Below, piece after piece: positions 36,057-49,169 of a stretch of 64,000 nucleotides of DNA (its first letter is position 1; every line of letters starts with the position of its first letter). A program made the position numbers and the translations under genes. The DNA is taken from contig OY482866.1 of the NCBI GenBank assembly GCA_960531495.1, positions 2,967,201-3,031,200 of the forward strand. Reading direction: 5' to 3'. A model generated the notes under the pieces. That model saw only the letters and a program-made list of their open reading frames with translations, searched no databases and was not told where the DNA came from. The stretch is from Zeus faber. Lineage: Eukaryota > Chordata > Actinopteri > Zeiformes > Zeidae.

Positions 36057-38952
36057 ATGCATGATTACAACTACAAAATACATGAAAAGCGTCCTAGAAG
36101 TCTTAAAACAGTACATATCTCTACTACAAAAGCATTTCCTCCTGCTCCATCTCAAAATGCCCAGCATCTGAAACTAGCCCTCCTTAATATTAGATCATTA
36201 AATAACAAATCCTTTCTAGTTAATGAACTGATTAAGGACAATAACTTAGACTGCTTATGCCTAACGGAAACCTGGTTAAACGATGATACAGCAACAATGA
36301 TAGAAGCATGCCCGCCAAACTATAACTTTCACCAAGTATCTAGGAAACCTAAAAGAGGAGGAGGAGTCGCAGCTATTTTCTCGTCTAAACTGCAATTCAA
36401 ACTCATTGAGATGGGCAATTTCACAGCAATTGAATATCTGCCATCGAGCTCACAACAGAACAAATACTCTTCGTCATAATATACCGGCCACCCAAGCACT
36501 CACCAATAGTTATACAGGAAATGTCTGAACTACTATCACTATGTATCACCAGATATGTTAGGCCCACGGCCTCCCAGCGCCACTAGAGGCCGCCCTTGCC
36601 CCATCTGCAGCTCCCTACTCAAGCCCAATTGCACACACCTGGGATCAATTACCTGCACAGTATTTAGCCCCAGCTTCCTAGTCATTCCTTGCCAGACCGT
36701 CAACTAGCTTTCCCCGAGTTGTATCGCTATTGGCCCTATTCCTATTCCATGTCTTGTTGTCTCGCCTTCCCCTTACCCGTTTGTCTCCTCTCGTCGACCC
36801 AGTCTGTCTCCAAGTCCAGCCAGCCCAGTTTACCTGCCTGTCTCCGCTCGTCGACCAAGGCTCTCCGTCCATCTCCATCCAGCCTGGTTCCTCGTCTCTC
36901 CACCCGGATCCTGGACCCCATCTCCTGGTCGTCATCATCCCTGCCCTGCCCTGCTCCATCCCCACCCGACCGGGTCTCCCCGGCCAGCTCCACCGTCCCG
37001 GCTAATAACCATCCCTTGCCTGCCTCCAGTCTCCCTGTATCGTGCGTTTGGGTCCCTCCCAGTTCTGGTCGTGACAAGATATGATAAAATAGTCCTAAAC
37101 GGAGACCTTAACATCCACGTAAATAAAACAGACCCCCGAACTATTGAGCTTCTAAATCTTCTAGACAGCTTCGATCTAACTCAACACATAACTGATTCAA
37201 CTCACCGGAAAGGAAACACACTAGACCTAGTGATAACAACTGGCCTAAACTTAAGTAATGTCTCAGTAACAGATCTACCACTTTCGGATCACCTCTGTAT
37301 TTTCTTTGAGCTAACCATCGCAACCAACATAACAAACCAACTCCTAACCCAAAAAAGATATCTAGATGACAAAGCTGTAGAAAACTTCACAGAAGAAATC
37401 AGTCTATATAAGCCAAATCAGGAATGCTCCCTTAATGAAATGGTGGACAATCTCAATGACGCCCTATCATCTGTGTTAGATTCAGTAGCCCCACTGAAAA
37501 CCAAAATAAAGAAGTTGTCAGACAAAACATCCCCATGGCTGAAAATGAAAAATGTCAGTGAAGGAAAAAGAACATGCCGCGCAGCAGAGAGAAAATGGAG
37601 AAAAACAAAATCCACCATTCATCACGAGATCTACAAAAATGCACTAACTAACTATAACAGGACCATTCACCTAGCCAGAAAAACATACTTCTCTAATATC
37701 ATTACAAACAATGCTGGAAACTCCAGAGTTCTCTTCACCACTATCGATCAGCTACTAAACACTGTCCCCGTCCCCCCACAAACTCGGATGCAAATAAAGT
37801 GTCTATCCTCATCCTTTTGGATCTTAGTGCGGCCTTTGATACCATTGACCACGACATCCTAATAAAAATCGACTTGAAAAACATATTGGTTTCTCCGGGT
37901 GTGTCTTAAATTGGCTCAAGACATATATCAGAGGAAGGAAGTTCTACGTTAGTCTGGGAAGCAATGTATCAGAGAAATACGAAAGCTGTTACGGAGTTGC
38001 ACAAGGGAGCTGCCTGGGCCCCCTGCTTTTCTCTCTCTATATGCTACCACTTGGTGACGTCATTAGAAAATACAATGTAGACTTCCATAGCTATGCAGAC
38101 GACACACAACTGTACATATCCACCGAACCAAACGATACAACAGCAACAAAATCCATTACAAGCTGCCTGCTGGCAATAAATAAATGGATGAATTCAAATT
38201 TCCTCAAATGAAATGAAGACAAAACTGAAGTTCTACTTATTGGTCCCAAATCAAAAAGAGAGATACTAACAAAAAACGTGGAAAGCCTAACTTCCTGGAT
38301 CAAACCTGACGTAACCAGTCTCGGTGTCACCCTCGACTCAGACCTAAATTTCAACTCACATATGAACAATGTGACCAAAACAGCTTTCTTCCACCTCAGG
38401 AACATAGCAAAGGTACGACCATACATAAATCAAAATGATGCTGAGAAGCTAATTCATGCGTTTATATCCAGCCGACTAGACTACTGCAATGCCCTTTTCA
38501 CCGGCATACCAAAGAAAACCACTGGCAGACTCCAACTTATCCAAAACTCTGCAGCTAGAATACTAACCAAAACAAAGAGGCGAGAGCACATTACCCCAGT
38601 TCTAGCCACCCTACACTGGCTACCCATAACTTTAAGAATTGATTTTAAGGTCCTGCTACTCACATACAAAGCCATAAATGGACAAGGACCTCGCTACATT
38701 GCAAACTCACTAACAAATTACACACCAGCCAGAACACTCCGCTCATCTGACTCAGGGCTATTAGAGATCAATAGAAGCAGTAAAAAATTGATTGGTGATG
38801 CAGCCTTTGTTAAATATGCCCCAAAACTATGGAATACACTACCCACAAATATCAGAGAAGCAAACACATTGGATATATTCAAAAGGCAGCTTAAAACATA
38901 TCTCTTCACCAAAGCCTTTCACTCACTACCCCATCCTTGCACTATGATCTGA
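36057..38952 (+). pseudogene. LINE ORF2 (endonuclease/RT), broken by solo LTR, deletion and stops
   Basis: Endonuclease: KLALLNIRSLNNKSFLVNEL, LCLTETWLNDD, RGGGVAAIF, then, after the solo LTR, VLNGDLNIHV, STHRKGNTLDLVIT and LSDHLCIFFEL. A linker follows to 37790. RT resumes at motif A (LLDLSAAFDTIDHDIL), so the fingers blocks are deleted. It continues with VAQGSCLGPLLFSLYMLPLG and YADDTQLYI (YADD at 38092-38103). The C-terminal frame 38278-38952 has SRLDYCNALFTGIP, LHWLPITLRIDFK and AFVKYAPKLWNTLP, typical of the L2 clade. Stops and frame changes make it non-functional. Confidence 0.82.
36556..37076 (+). repeat. Solo LTR (gypsy/sushi-like) inside LINE endonuclease
   Basis: TGTTAGGCCC...GGTCGTGACA, 521 bp, flanked by AGATA (36551-36555 and 37077-37081). 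The endonuclease frame resumes correctly after one copy of the duplication. It has a TATTTAG box near 36661, and its layout recalls the chromovirus LTR at 20.5/25.3 kb, though the family differs. Confidence 0.9.
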
Positions 38953-39449
38953 CACTCCGATGTGCACTTTTAATACTTTTAATACTACTAAACTTAAAAT
39001 TTATTTTCTTAATCAATATTCTTTCTCCCCTGACTCCTCCTGTATGTCGTGTAATGAAAATCATGGTAAATGAAGTAACCTATCAAAGCACTAGGCTCTG
39101 ATATGATGCAAATTAATATGTTTGTGTATGTATGAAACCAGATCATGATAACCAAAAGTAACCTATTAGAACACTAGGATCTAATACGATAAATTAGAAT
39201 GTTTATGTCTGTTGTGCAACTAGATTATGATAACTCAAAGTAACCTATCAGAACACCAGGATTGGATACGATGTTGATTATTGCTCTTATTGTTTTTATA
39301 CTTTTTTTATTTCTAACTGTCTTCCATAATAACTGCACTTGCCACTTGCCTATTGTTTTTAAACTACTGATGTGAATCACTTTGTGCTGCAATCCTTGTA
39401 TGAAATGTGCTATACAAATAAAGTTTTATTAATATAATTATTATTAACT

Positions 39450-39800
39450 TCCATCCGTTTGATGGTTCTCCAGAATCGTATGGTACTAGACATAATGAGT
39501 GCAGCTCAAGGAGGTGTATGTGCTATGACAGGTGAGTCATGCTGTACATACATTCCTGCAAATAATGTAGAATTGCTTTTAGCCATACAAGCTATGAAAG
39601 AGTTACGTGATGATTTAATGAAAGATCAAGCTAACACTTGGGACCCTTTTGCTTGGCTAAGAAATGCACTGGGGCCATACATTTCTACGCTCATGAAGAT
39701 ATTGATACCTGTAGTGATACTGCGTTTAATGCTGTGTTGCTGTCTAGTGTGTATAGTAGCCATCTTTCGTAAGATGATTACTAATATGGTGACTAGATGA
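39450..39800 (+). pseudogene. ERV env TM, C-terminal piece
   Basis: This frame resumes env beyond the LINE. It holds an immunosuppressive-domain-like stretch followed by the CX6CC motif at 39519-39545, the covalent SU-TM link site of gamma-type envelopes, and a hydrophobic membrane span at about 39705-39776 ending in a short basic tail. The frame is open but separated from its N-terminal part by 5.2 kb. It is an old, broken copy. Confidence 0.8.
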
Positions 39801-40406
39801 GTGGAAACCACCTTTTAATAACGGACAGGTTGGGATGCTGAGATGCTGAAATATGGAGATGTTTCGTCTAATCATGTTTATCGTTACTTATAGGATGTGT
39901 TAGTGATTACTTGCACAATGCATTTTGCTGTTGTCATTATGAAGTGATAACCATTGATTAATCTGCATAGCATTATGTATTAGTGGAATCTCTATGTTTG
40001 TTTTGTTTATTTCATTATGTGATTCATGATAAATTTCCTTTTGTGTGTGTGTTTTTCTAGTTAGAATTGTAAAATGGCCACACAGGATTTTTCCTCTGTC
40101 TGACCAGGGGTTTTTGTCCTGTGCGTTGTCATAGTATAGTAGATAACCCTTACTGGTCTTTTACTTTTCTCCAGCCAAATGTGAGAAGAGAGGTTTGGCC
40201 AATTTGAGGTGGCGATATCCTGGAATTATATCTGGAATGTGGTTATGAATTCATAGAGTTCAATTTAGTTTTAGATGTGGATTTGATTAGTAGATTCCAA
40301 TAAAATAGAATTGAACGATATCTCTGAAGTATAATTGTATTGTATCCAATTGACATTATATGGAATTTTTAGTATTTTAGTATTTTTCCTTATGGTGTTG
40401 CTCCAG

Positions 40407-40825
40407 TAGGAACAAGAAAAATGATTACGATTAACTATTTTGAATGAGGACAAAGGCCTCTACCTCCAGAATGGGGTTTTAAAACATTTGTCTCTGTCTC
40501 CCCAGGAACCCCCCAGAGTTCATGTAAAGAGAAAATGTTTTGCAACCTACAATGTCCATTTTAACATGAAAGAATCAGACCACACTTGACCCTGTTTACC
40601 TTGTATGGAGATGAAGAATCTCAACAGGGTGCGCAGACTTGTTGGAGACCTCTGACCCAAGCCACACCCTGTTTTTCTGTATAAAGCCTCCTGTCTTTTC
40701 CTGTGATATCAGATTGATCCAAGCGCTGCTTTGTAGCAGTACTGAATCTTTCTCTTTATTCTGCAGAATAAATCATTTTGAATATTCTCAGTTTTGTTTT
40801 CTTGTAGTGGGCAGATTAACCTCAC
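40407..40825 (+). repeat. 3' LTR of ERV (family C)
   Basis: Matches 29561-29975 with about a dozen substitutions and short indels. The first bases (TAGGAACAAG) are altered compared with the 5' LTR. Confidence 0.85.
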
Positions 40826-41030
40826 CGCAACGAGCCAACACGCCTGCTCGTGGTCTTTCCATCCGTCCACCTCGGCCATCTGTTCAAAGTTGACGAGGAA
40901 CGCCTCGGGATCATCCTCCCCCATCATCTTCTGTAGCAGGGCTATGGGGAGGCAAGCGGTCGTTCCTTGCCGGGTCTGGTGCGCTCCCGGAGGAGACTGG
41001 CTAGGCACAGAATGAACAAAATGCGTAGCC
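40826..41030 (-). pseudogene. Gypsy-type gag, N-terminal part (split by ERV)
   Basis: Minus-strand frame LLQKMMGEDDPEAFLVNFEQ, then MAEVDGWKDHEQACWLVA, the SCAN-like capsid start of fish gypsy Gag. It stops exactly at the ERV 3' LTR border. The C-terminal part lies at 29560-28915. Confidence 0.68.
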
Positions 41031-41044
41031 GAGACTTGCACAGA

Positions 41045-41206
41045 TGTAGCATTTTTGGGTTTTCTATAAATGTGTGCAGTAAAAGGGGACCTCAATGAAA
41101 AGGCTCTGACACAACCTTTGAATGGGCACTGCACTTCTTCTTTCTTTGAAACATGAGACTTCAAATGAGCTAAAAGATCTTTCAGATCAACACATTGCAT
41201 CAATGC
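41045..41206 (-). pseudogene. Zinc-finger exon, possible 5' exon of the SAMD3-like pseudogene
   Basis: Minus-strand MQCVDLKDLLAHLKSHVSKK, EVQCPFKGCVRAFSLRSPFT and AHIYRKPKN give a C2H2-like finger with the second His changed. Such a finger precedes the SAM region in related fish proteins, and the strand and order agree with the exons at 27.7-25.8 kb. The gag and ERV insertions would then lie in its intron. Tentative. Confidence 0.38.
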
Positions 41207-41365
41207 AATCCATTACTAAATAGTTTGTTCCCAGGTGTATGGAACAGGAGAGGGGGGAGAGAAGTCAGGTGAGTGATGGTTGCGAGAGGAAGAGTAACTG
41301 GAGAGAAGTTCGTAATCAAAAGGGACACGGCATGCATGCTGTTGGAAAGATTCTTCTGTGTTTTC

Positions 41366-41650
41366 GGTGAGGTTAATCTGCCCGCTACAGGAAAACAAAA
41401 CTGAGAGTATTGAAGACAGTTTTTCTGCAGAATAAAGAGAAAGATACAGTCATGCTTCAAAGCAGTGTTCTGATCAGTCTACCCCTATTACTGACGAAGA
41501 GGGCTTTGTACTGAAAAGAGGTTGTGTGCCATTGGTCAGGTGTCATTTACAAGACTGTGCCCCTCAATCAGTGATTTAACAGTCAAACTCGGGTCACAGA
41601 AACAACCCCCTGGGGTTATCCTTATCTCCACACAAGGTTGAGTGAGGATG
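41366..41650 (-). repeat. Family C-related LTR, minus strand
   Basis: R/U5 part (CTTTATTCTGCAGAAAAACT, CAGTTTTGTTTTCCTGTAGC, GGGCAGATTAACCTCAC) matches the ERV LTRs. The U3 part differs and the left limit is approximate. Confidence 0.6.
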
Positions 41651-41886
41651 GAATGTTATCTTATTTATCAATACTACAATAGAAAGAACAGTTTCTTCAT
41701 ATAAACTCTGAGAGATTCATTAAAACCCAGAGGCTTAAAAGCTACGTAACATACAAAAGGCTATTGTCCTTTTTAAAACATGTAAAACATCATTCAAATA
41801 GTTGATCATGTGCATCTTTCTCTGTGTCTGTCTGGACACCGCCAAGTGTCATAATATATTTTACGATTAGAAATAGAATACAAATT

Positions 41887-41928
<42 letters not shown>

Positions 41929-41934
41929 CAAGTC
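41650..41934. repeat. AT-rich sequence with (TA)n at 41889-41925
   Basis: No gene; simple TA repeat of about 37 bp. Confidence 0.7.
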
Positions 41935-42140
41935 ACATGACAGAAAAGCTGTTTATATTTTAAAATTGAGTCTTGTCATTTGTACTCAATCCCTAATACG
42001 CCATCGAAACAGCAACCGAATCTCAGCACTGTCAGGGGAAGCTGCACTTCCGTGGATGCGATCAGCCGCTCTCCCATGAGGTCTGGACGAATGTCTGTTG
42101 AATATCTGAATATCGAACCAACTTTACCATGGTGTGTAAC
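41935..42140 (-). repeat. Family B interspersed repeat, copy 2
   Basis: Reverse complement shows GTCATGTGACTT, GATATTCAACAGACAT and CATGGTAAAG in the same order as 13928-14149. Confidence 0.78.
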
Positions 42141-42179
42141 CGAGCATGCAAGTGTGTGTATTTACGGTTTACCTTGAGA

Positions 42180-42560
42180 TTTTTACAACGACAAATAAAA
42201 TGACTCAATACTGATGTCAACACAGATGAGAACATAATGTGGAGGAATCCTTGAAAATGATCAGCAAACTTATATTTTCACGAAAGGTAAACATGGGGAA
42301 AATTATGTTGAAAAGCAGTGTACTTGGATCTGATTTTAACTTACGGTTTCTTAAAAATCCTACATATAGAAAAACACCAGTAACATAAATTATAGTAATA
42401 GTTATAGTATAATAACTCAATTCAATTCAAGTGTAAAATTAAACAACAAACAAGAAAAATAAATGTAAATATGCAAACATGCAAGAGTAGCGACTAAAAA
42501 ATAACTTAAATATGATATAAAAATGTACAGTTGCAGTTAAATAAAAGGTGAATGGTAAAT
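42180..42560. other. AT-rich, no gene recognised
   Basis: No motif or repeat family identified. Confidence 0.4.
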
Positions 42561-42659
42561 ACAAGTGTAGTAATTGAATGTGAACACTGCAAATTATTGT
42601 GTTATCAAAAATATTTGTTGTGTGTCTATGTACAGAGTGTGCTGGACAGTCTTCATGGT

Positions 42660-42985
42660 GCTTGTATTCCATTGGAAGCCCTTTTCCGGTCACAGCAGCT
42701 CACAAATCGTAGTGTTTGCACAGTCCTTTATTTTGCCAAGCAGAAAAGGAAGTTTTTTGTTATTGGGCATGTTTCTTAAGTCCTTTTGGGTGCTTGTAAT
42801 CCGTGGGTAGTATGTGTCTCTGATGTCTTGGGATAGTTGGCAGGAGGTGGGAAAGTGCAGCTCGGTTTCCACCTCCTGCTGTGTGCAATGGGTGCACAGT
42901 AGTTCCTCTCTGGGTTGCCAAGTCTGCCTGTGGCGGCCTCTCTCCATGGCCAGGCTGTGCTCACTGAGACTGTACATCGTCAAGG
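42660..42985 (-). pseudogene. LINE ORF2 C-terminal fragment
   Basis: Minus-strand frame YSLSEHSLAMERGRHRQTW, EELLCTHCTQQEVETELHFP, a Cys-His cluster and DIRDTYYPRI. This is a common end of fish LINE ORF2 proteins; clade not assigned. Confidence 0.6.
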
Positions 42986-42999
42986 ATTTCCTTCATTTT

Positions 43000-43550
43000 G
43001 GATTGGCTACAGTGGTCAGGTAACCTGCCGCTGAGCATTCTAGTTTGCTGTGTTTTTGCTGATTCTTTTCAATGTGTCAAATTGTTTTGTTTTTGTTTTC
43101 TTATCATTTGGTTAAGTCTAATGGGGTTTCTGTCTGGGGGCTCTGTTTTGATAAATGTAACATCTGATTTACATTTGATTCTAGATCAGAATAAAGACAA
43201 CAATAGATACGCTGGCAGGCGGCCTTGAGAGCACAGCGCGGAGGACCACAGTAAAGTTAGCTTTATATTATAATTCTAGATCATAATTTATCATTATATT
43301 CACCCAAATATCAAATATCAGTGACTATTTATACACGCGATATCTACGTACCAAATTGACTCTCAAATAGTTGAGAATGGTGACCGCAGTTGGCCACATG
43401 AAACTCATAAATAAATACTTGTCGATGAAAGAGGGTCTACGATTTGTTAAAACAGGGGTTATTTGGTGCTGATATATTGCATGGATTAAAAAAAAAAAAA
43501 AAAAAAAAGGAAAAGGACGTTGAATTTTTAACAATTCTAAATGGCCATCA
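43000..43550. other. No gene recognised; A-run at 43491-43508
   Basis: The poly(A) followed by GG may be a retroposon tail; nothing else was seen. Confidence 0.3.
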
Positions 43551-43552
43551 TC

Positions 43553-43895
43553 CAATATGAAACGAGCTTTACTCCTCAGCGGAGGAAGGAGGGCCGTTGC
43601 AGCTCCCAGACGTCCCCACGCAGACCCACGGTCCGAAGCAGGATCGATCCGATCTGATCCACGACGCTTCGAGGTGCGGGATTTTGAGATATTTGAGATA
43701 ACCGCGAGCTCAGTTAAAAAAAAAACAAAAAACTTTTGTTCCTTCGCTTTTGAAGGTTGCAGAATGCGTGGACTCTCCTGCAAAAGTGGAGTTGAGATGA
43801 AAGATACGCGCGTTTTCTTGTTTTTTGGGGAGATTTTCCCAAGAAGGTCCACATCGAGTGTCTGAAAGCGTCGGATTGTAACGCCAGGTGAGTCG
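43553..43895 (+). promoter_or_regulatory. CpG-rich block, possible promoter/first exon
   Basis: Richer in CpG than its surroundings and without recognisable repeats. CGCCAG|GTGAGTC at about 43885-43895 is a strong splice-donor match on the plus strand. No downstream coding exon could be linked, so this is only a candidate. Confidence 0.25.
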
Positions 43896-43899
43896 GCTT

Positions 43900-45040
43900 T
43901 GCATTAACCGCTGCAAGGGTTTGTTGGATTGGCATCCGCCGAACTATGCAATACCGCAAAGTGTGATTTTATATTGCCCAGAATCCAACAATCGCGTGGT
44001 AGAAGACTAAACCAACAACAAAATAAATCCCAATCAAAACCCATTGGGTTGGAATTGATCAGATTTCCCCCCTGCGATCTGACAGGTATACGTGTATACC
44101 ATGTTTTTCTCCATGCATGCGTTAAAGTGGTAATCCGTCAGATTGTTTTGTAAAAAAAAAAAAAAGATCGCATATTCCATGCTTTCCTTTTTTATTTTTC
44201 TGCTGACACTGCTTAAGAAACAACCATCTAATGTATTTGCGTTATGCATGCACTCCTCTATGCATTTTACGTTCTTGGTTGCGCCTTTCATTACACCAGC
44301 AGGCATTTTGGTCCAAAGGGACTTGCAGTATGTACATTTTGTCTGTAGTATTCAAACCAACTGTATTTTGCATCTAAACAAGCCAACTTCCATAGAAGTA
44401 AGTAACATTATTTCCCAGCAGGAATAAATGGCCGTTGTTTGGTCACATGATATGTTGAAATACCACACAGCAATATACCATGGAACACCCTAAGTCTATA
44501 GGTCATAAAACACATCATTATATTTTTGTGTATGGTCATTTACTATGTACGCTATGTTCTTACATGATATAAATGTTGTGTAAAAAAAAAAAGAAAAAAA
44601 AAGTTGGGTTGTTAACAACCATATGCAAAACTAATAGTATAATTTAAATGGTGTATGTATGTCTCTATGAAATGGCCCAATTTTAGACAAAGTATACCAA
44701 TGTTGAATGTTTACGTACAATGTAAACATATAACATATCACACAAGTTAAACATATATACCATTTTTTATAGATCTTATAGATCCTAAAGGTGCTGACAG
44801 GATTATGATTTGAAGTGCGCTTGGGTGCCCTCATTTTGTGCGGGCACCCGAAGGACTGCACAAGCTCATGGTAAAAGCATGTTGTGAAACGGTTGGTGGG
44901 GGGGGGGGTAATCTTGTTTTGTTGAGCCAATTGCGTTGGGAGATGGTGCACCGGCCTCCTGCTTTAAGGAACCATGATCCGAGGTTAGCCTAGTTGTGCG
45001 GCGGCCACCAAATGACGAGAAAGGGCCGAGCGGTGTGCGT
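43900..45040. other. No gene recognised
   Basis: AT-rich sequence with A-runs (44149, 44581) and a G-run (44898-44908). Confidence 0.35.
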
Positions 45041-45041
45041 A

Positions 45042-45130
45042 GGCCTGTCGCGATAATAACTATGTAGACTTACCGTACGATATATGGACATGACCTCGAT
45101 AATTTTTTTGACCACGATCATTGCCTGTTG
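45042..45130 (+). mobile_element. hAT-type MITE fragment
   Basis: TAGGCCTGTCGCGATAATAAC followed by ACGATATAT and ATTGCCTG-like blocks is typical of short fish hAT derivatives. Only one end is visible. Confidence 0.35.
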
Positions 45131-45588
45131 TGTTTACATGCGTGTTTGTTTACATAAGAATGTCACCAACATTTTAGCCAACATGATGCCAGAATAAACA
45201 GCAGGATTTTCTCTACCATTATAAGACTTGGGCACAGCGCCTAATTTTAGGAATTTAGGATAAAAACGACTTGCTGCTTTTTGCTGCTCGTAACATCAAT
45301 CTGTGTTTTATATCCATAACTGTTCTACTTATATTCAAATTTTTGGACAAATATGTGACCCAGCGCAGTTTTTAGGTACTTTTGGTGTTGTTTCCCTTTT
45401 TTTCCCTTCAATTGACTTTCACGTCATTTGAAAGTTTAGAATCAGAGCTTCAAAACAAGGTATCACTTGTGCGAATCAAGCTAAAATTTTCAAAGATATA
45501 GCTTGTTAATGAGGAGGGTGCGGCAAACTGTTTCTGAGATAATCCCCCCTAAAAGGTTTCCGAAGGCTCCACGTCTTGTTTACGGAAG

Positions 45589-45800
45589 TGACGTCAGCTT
45601 TCCTTCTTCGCGTGTTATGCCGCCTACACAACAATGAATCCAGGGGTGTGTATAGAACACGTAAAATTTAAAGGTTGAACTCTATCAAAACGGTTTCACA
45701 TTATAACTTCACATCACATGGAATATGGATGAATGGTCTTCACCTGGACTGCCGGTAGAAAACTATCGATCTGCGTTGTTCAGCGCTATTCAGCGTCTCG
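45589..45800 (+). other. CRE-like promoter and short coding exon candidate
   Basis: TGACGTCA at 45589-45596, preceded by CGGAAG, is a strong ETS/CRE-type promoter core. ATG at 45725 opens 25 codons (MDEWSSPGLPVENYRSALFS...) ending at a consensus donor GTAAGT (45801). It could be exon 1 of the surrounding transposon or a host exon. No partner exon was recognised. Confidence 0.3.
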
Positions 45801-45804
45801 GTAA

Positions 45805-47319
<1,515 letters not shown>

Positions 47320-48443
47320 CAATAGCAAAATAGGTCCCCTTTAAGAGGGTTAGGTGCTCAAAGTAAAAAACAAAAAAAAATGCGACTTGGAACAAGATTT
47401 AAAAAAAATTCAAGCATAACCTGTTCTCTTCTCCTTTTTTCTACCGACTGAATTAAATAATTTATTCTGGAATATGCAACCCATTTAAACACTATTGTTG
47501 CCACGTTACTCTCCACTCTTGATTATAAAAATAATGCAGGAAAGGAGTTAGTCTTTTTCCACACCTAAACCACACAGTGGCGCCTGCTTCACTATGGCTA
47601 TTATTTGGGCTTATATTATTTAATTTTATCCAAAGTTGACGATTGATATTCAGATTTTTAATACACTTCGCCCCTTCCAACCGTCCGACTCAAACGGGTC
47701 TGTCGGGTTGAGGTTCCCTCTTTTAGTCGATATTCACTTACCGGCCATTTCGATTAGGTACACCTTGCTAGTACTAATTGCCCAAGTATGTGCAGAATGT
47801 GATCTTTTTAACGACCCATTCGTCCCTCCACCTTTTTACGTGTTTACGAATGCTGAAACTCCATACTTTTCCTGGTGTCCACAGAACCGCTCTGATAGGA
47901 TTGGGTGATGTGGTGCTCTGTGGCTCTGTATGCAAAATGTTCTGTCTCTCTGTCCAATTTCTATCTCTCTGGCCCTCATTCATGAATATGTGCATAGAAA
48001 TGTTCTTACTTTGTGCGCAAAAGAGCTGGATACGCAAAGTCAGCAGCAGATTCATGACTCATGAGTACCGGCCAAATTTGTTCCTGAACAGGTGCGTATG
48101 TTGATAAATCGGAAGCAATCTAAATGGACAGGCGCGTGCCAAAAGATTTATAACAGATGGAAAACATGTCATGATGAGGGCTCCTCCCGTGTGTGTGTGT
48201 GGGGGGGGGGGTAGCCTGTGCCCGTTGGTTGCTCTAATAAGCAACAGGTGTACAGCCACCCCTGATCCTGGGCCCAAATATCTACACCGAAGACAGATGT
48301 GTTTGACTATTTACTAATATTTTACTAATTGTGGTTCTAATATGCCACATACATCTTGTTAAAGTTCAGCAATATGATTTTCCAGGACTCTGAAGCATGG
48401 TACGCATGGTGCGAGGCAGTTCAAAATTTCCTTCTTAAGTAAG
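47320..48443. other. No gene; possible Harbinger-type MITE at 47972-48120
   Basis: GGCCCTCATTCATGAATATG and TTGATAAATC motifs resemble fish PIF/Harbinger MITEs. The remainder is unassigned. A G-run lies at 48201-48211. Confidence 0.3.
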
Positions 48444-49161
48444 ATTGCCGCCGTCTCCCGGTCCTGCCGCTTCGCACTACTCAACATCCGAAAAGTCAGG
48501 CCGTACCTGACCCAATATGCCACTCAACTGCTGGTACAAACCTTGGTGATGTCCCGTCTCGACTACTGCAACGCCCTCTTAACAGGCTTGCCGGCCTGTG
48601 CGGTGAAGCCACTACAGATGATACAGAATGCGGCGACGCGACTGGTGTTCAACCAGCCAAAGAGGGCACATGTCACTCCGCTGCTCTTCAAGCTCCACTG
48701 GTTACCTGTAGCCGCCCGCATCAAGTTCAAGTCTCTGATGCTTGCCTACAGAGTGATTGCTGGGAATGCTCCCGCCTACTTAAATGCTCTTGTAAGAGCA
48801 CATGTTGCCCCCCCGGATGCTGCGCTCATCAAATGAGCGTCGCCTGGCTCTGCCGGCCATACAGCCACGGCAATCCAGGCTATTCTCATTTGTAGTTCCA
48901 CGTTGGTGGAACGAGCTGCCAAAAATGACCAGAGCAGGGACCTCCCTCTCTGTCTTTAAGAAGCACTTGAAGACCCAGCTCTTCAGTGAGTACCTCCTCT
49001 CCTAACCTACAATTACTTAGCACCACCTTGCAGTATTTATTGTTACACTAATGTTGTTGTTACACTAATCTCTGTCGCAATGTAGCTTGAATGTTATTCT
49101 CCCTTGTAAGTCGCTTTGGATAAAAGCGTCTGCTAAATGATTAAATGTAAATGTAAGAACA
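48444..49161 (+). mobile_element. 5'-truncated L2-clade LINE, copy 2
   Basis: About 98% identical to 7826-8530. The frame is broken by one extra C in a C-run near 48813, giving two frames (48543-48836 and 48802-49005). It ends in the same 3' tail. AAGTAAG at 48437-48443 and 49162-49168 is a probable 7-bp target duplication. Confidence 0.88.
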
Positions 49162-49169
49162 AAGTAAGC

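Larger units (their letters stand above)
34222..39448 (+). mobile_element. L2-clade LINE inserted in ERV env
   Basis: A 5.2-kb element: ORF1 with coiled coil, repetitive linker and SGNH-esterase-like domain; ORF2 with APE endonuclease, RT and C-terminal domain. Its 3' UTR has three imperfect about 83-bp repeats (39075, 39158, 39240) and ends GCTATACAAATAAAG. It interrupts env between GTAGTAAC (34213-34220) and TTAACTTCC (39447), suggesting a short TAAC(C/T)T target duplication. RT fingers are deleted near 37790, and a solo LTR sits in the endonuclease. Confidence 0.82.
29561..40825 (+). mobile_element. Class I-type endogenous retrovirus, degraded, with nested LINE
   Basis: Two family C LTRs about 97% alike bound 10.4 kb. 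Inside, in viral order, are a leader, a small integrase C-terminal remnant (32985-33103), an env signal-peptide/SU remnant, env TM pieces, then the 3' LTR. gag and most of pol are missing or unrecognisable. An L2-clade LINE splits the TM region and a solo LTR splits that LINE. It lies antisense within a gypsy gag. A clean target duplication was not found at its borders. It cannot encode working proteins. Confidence 0.78.
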
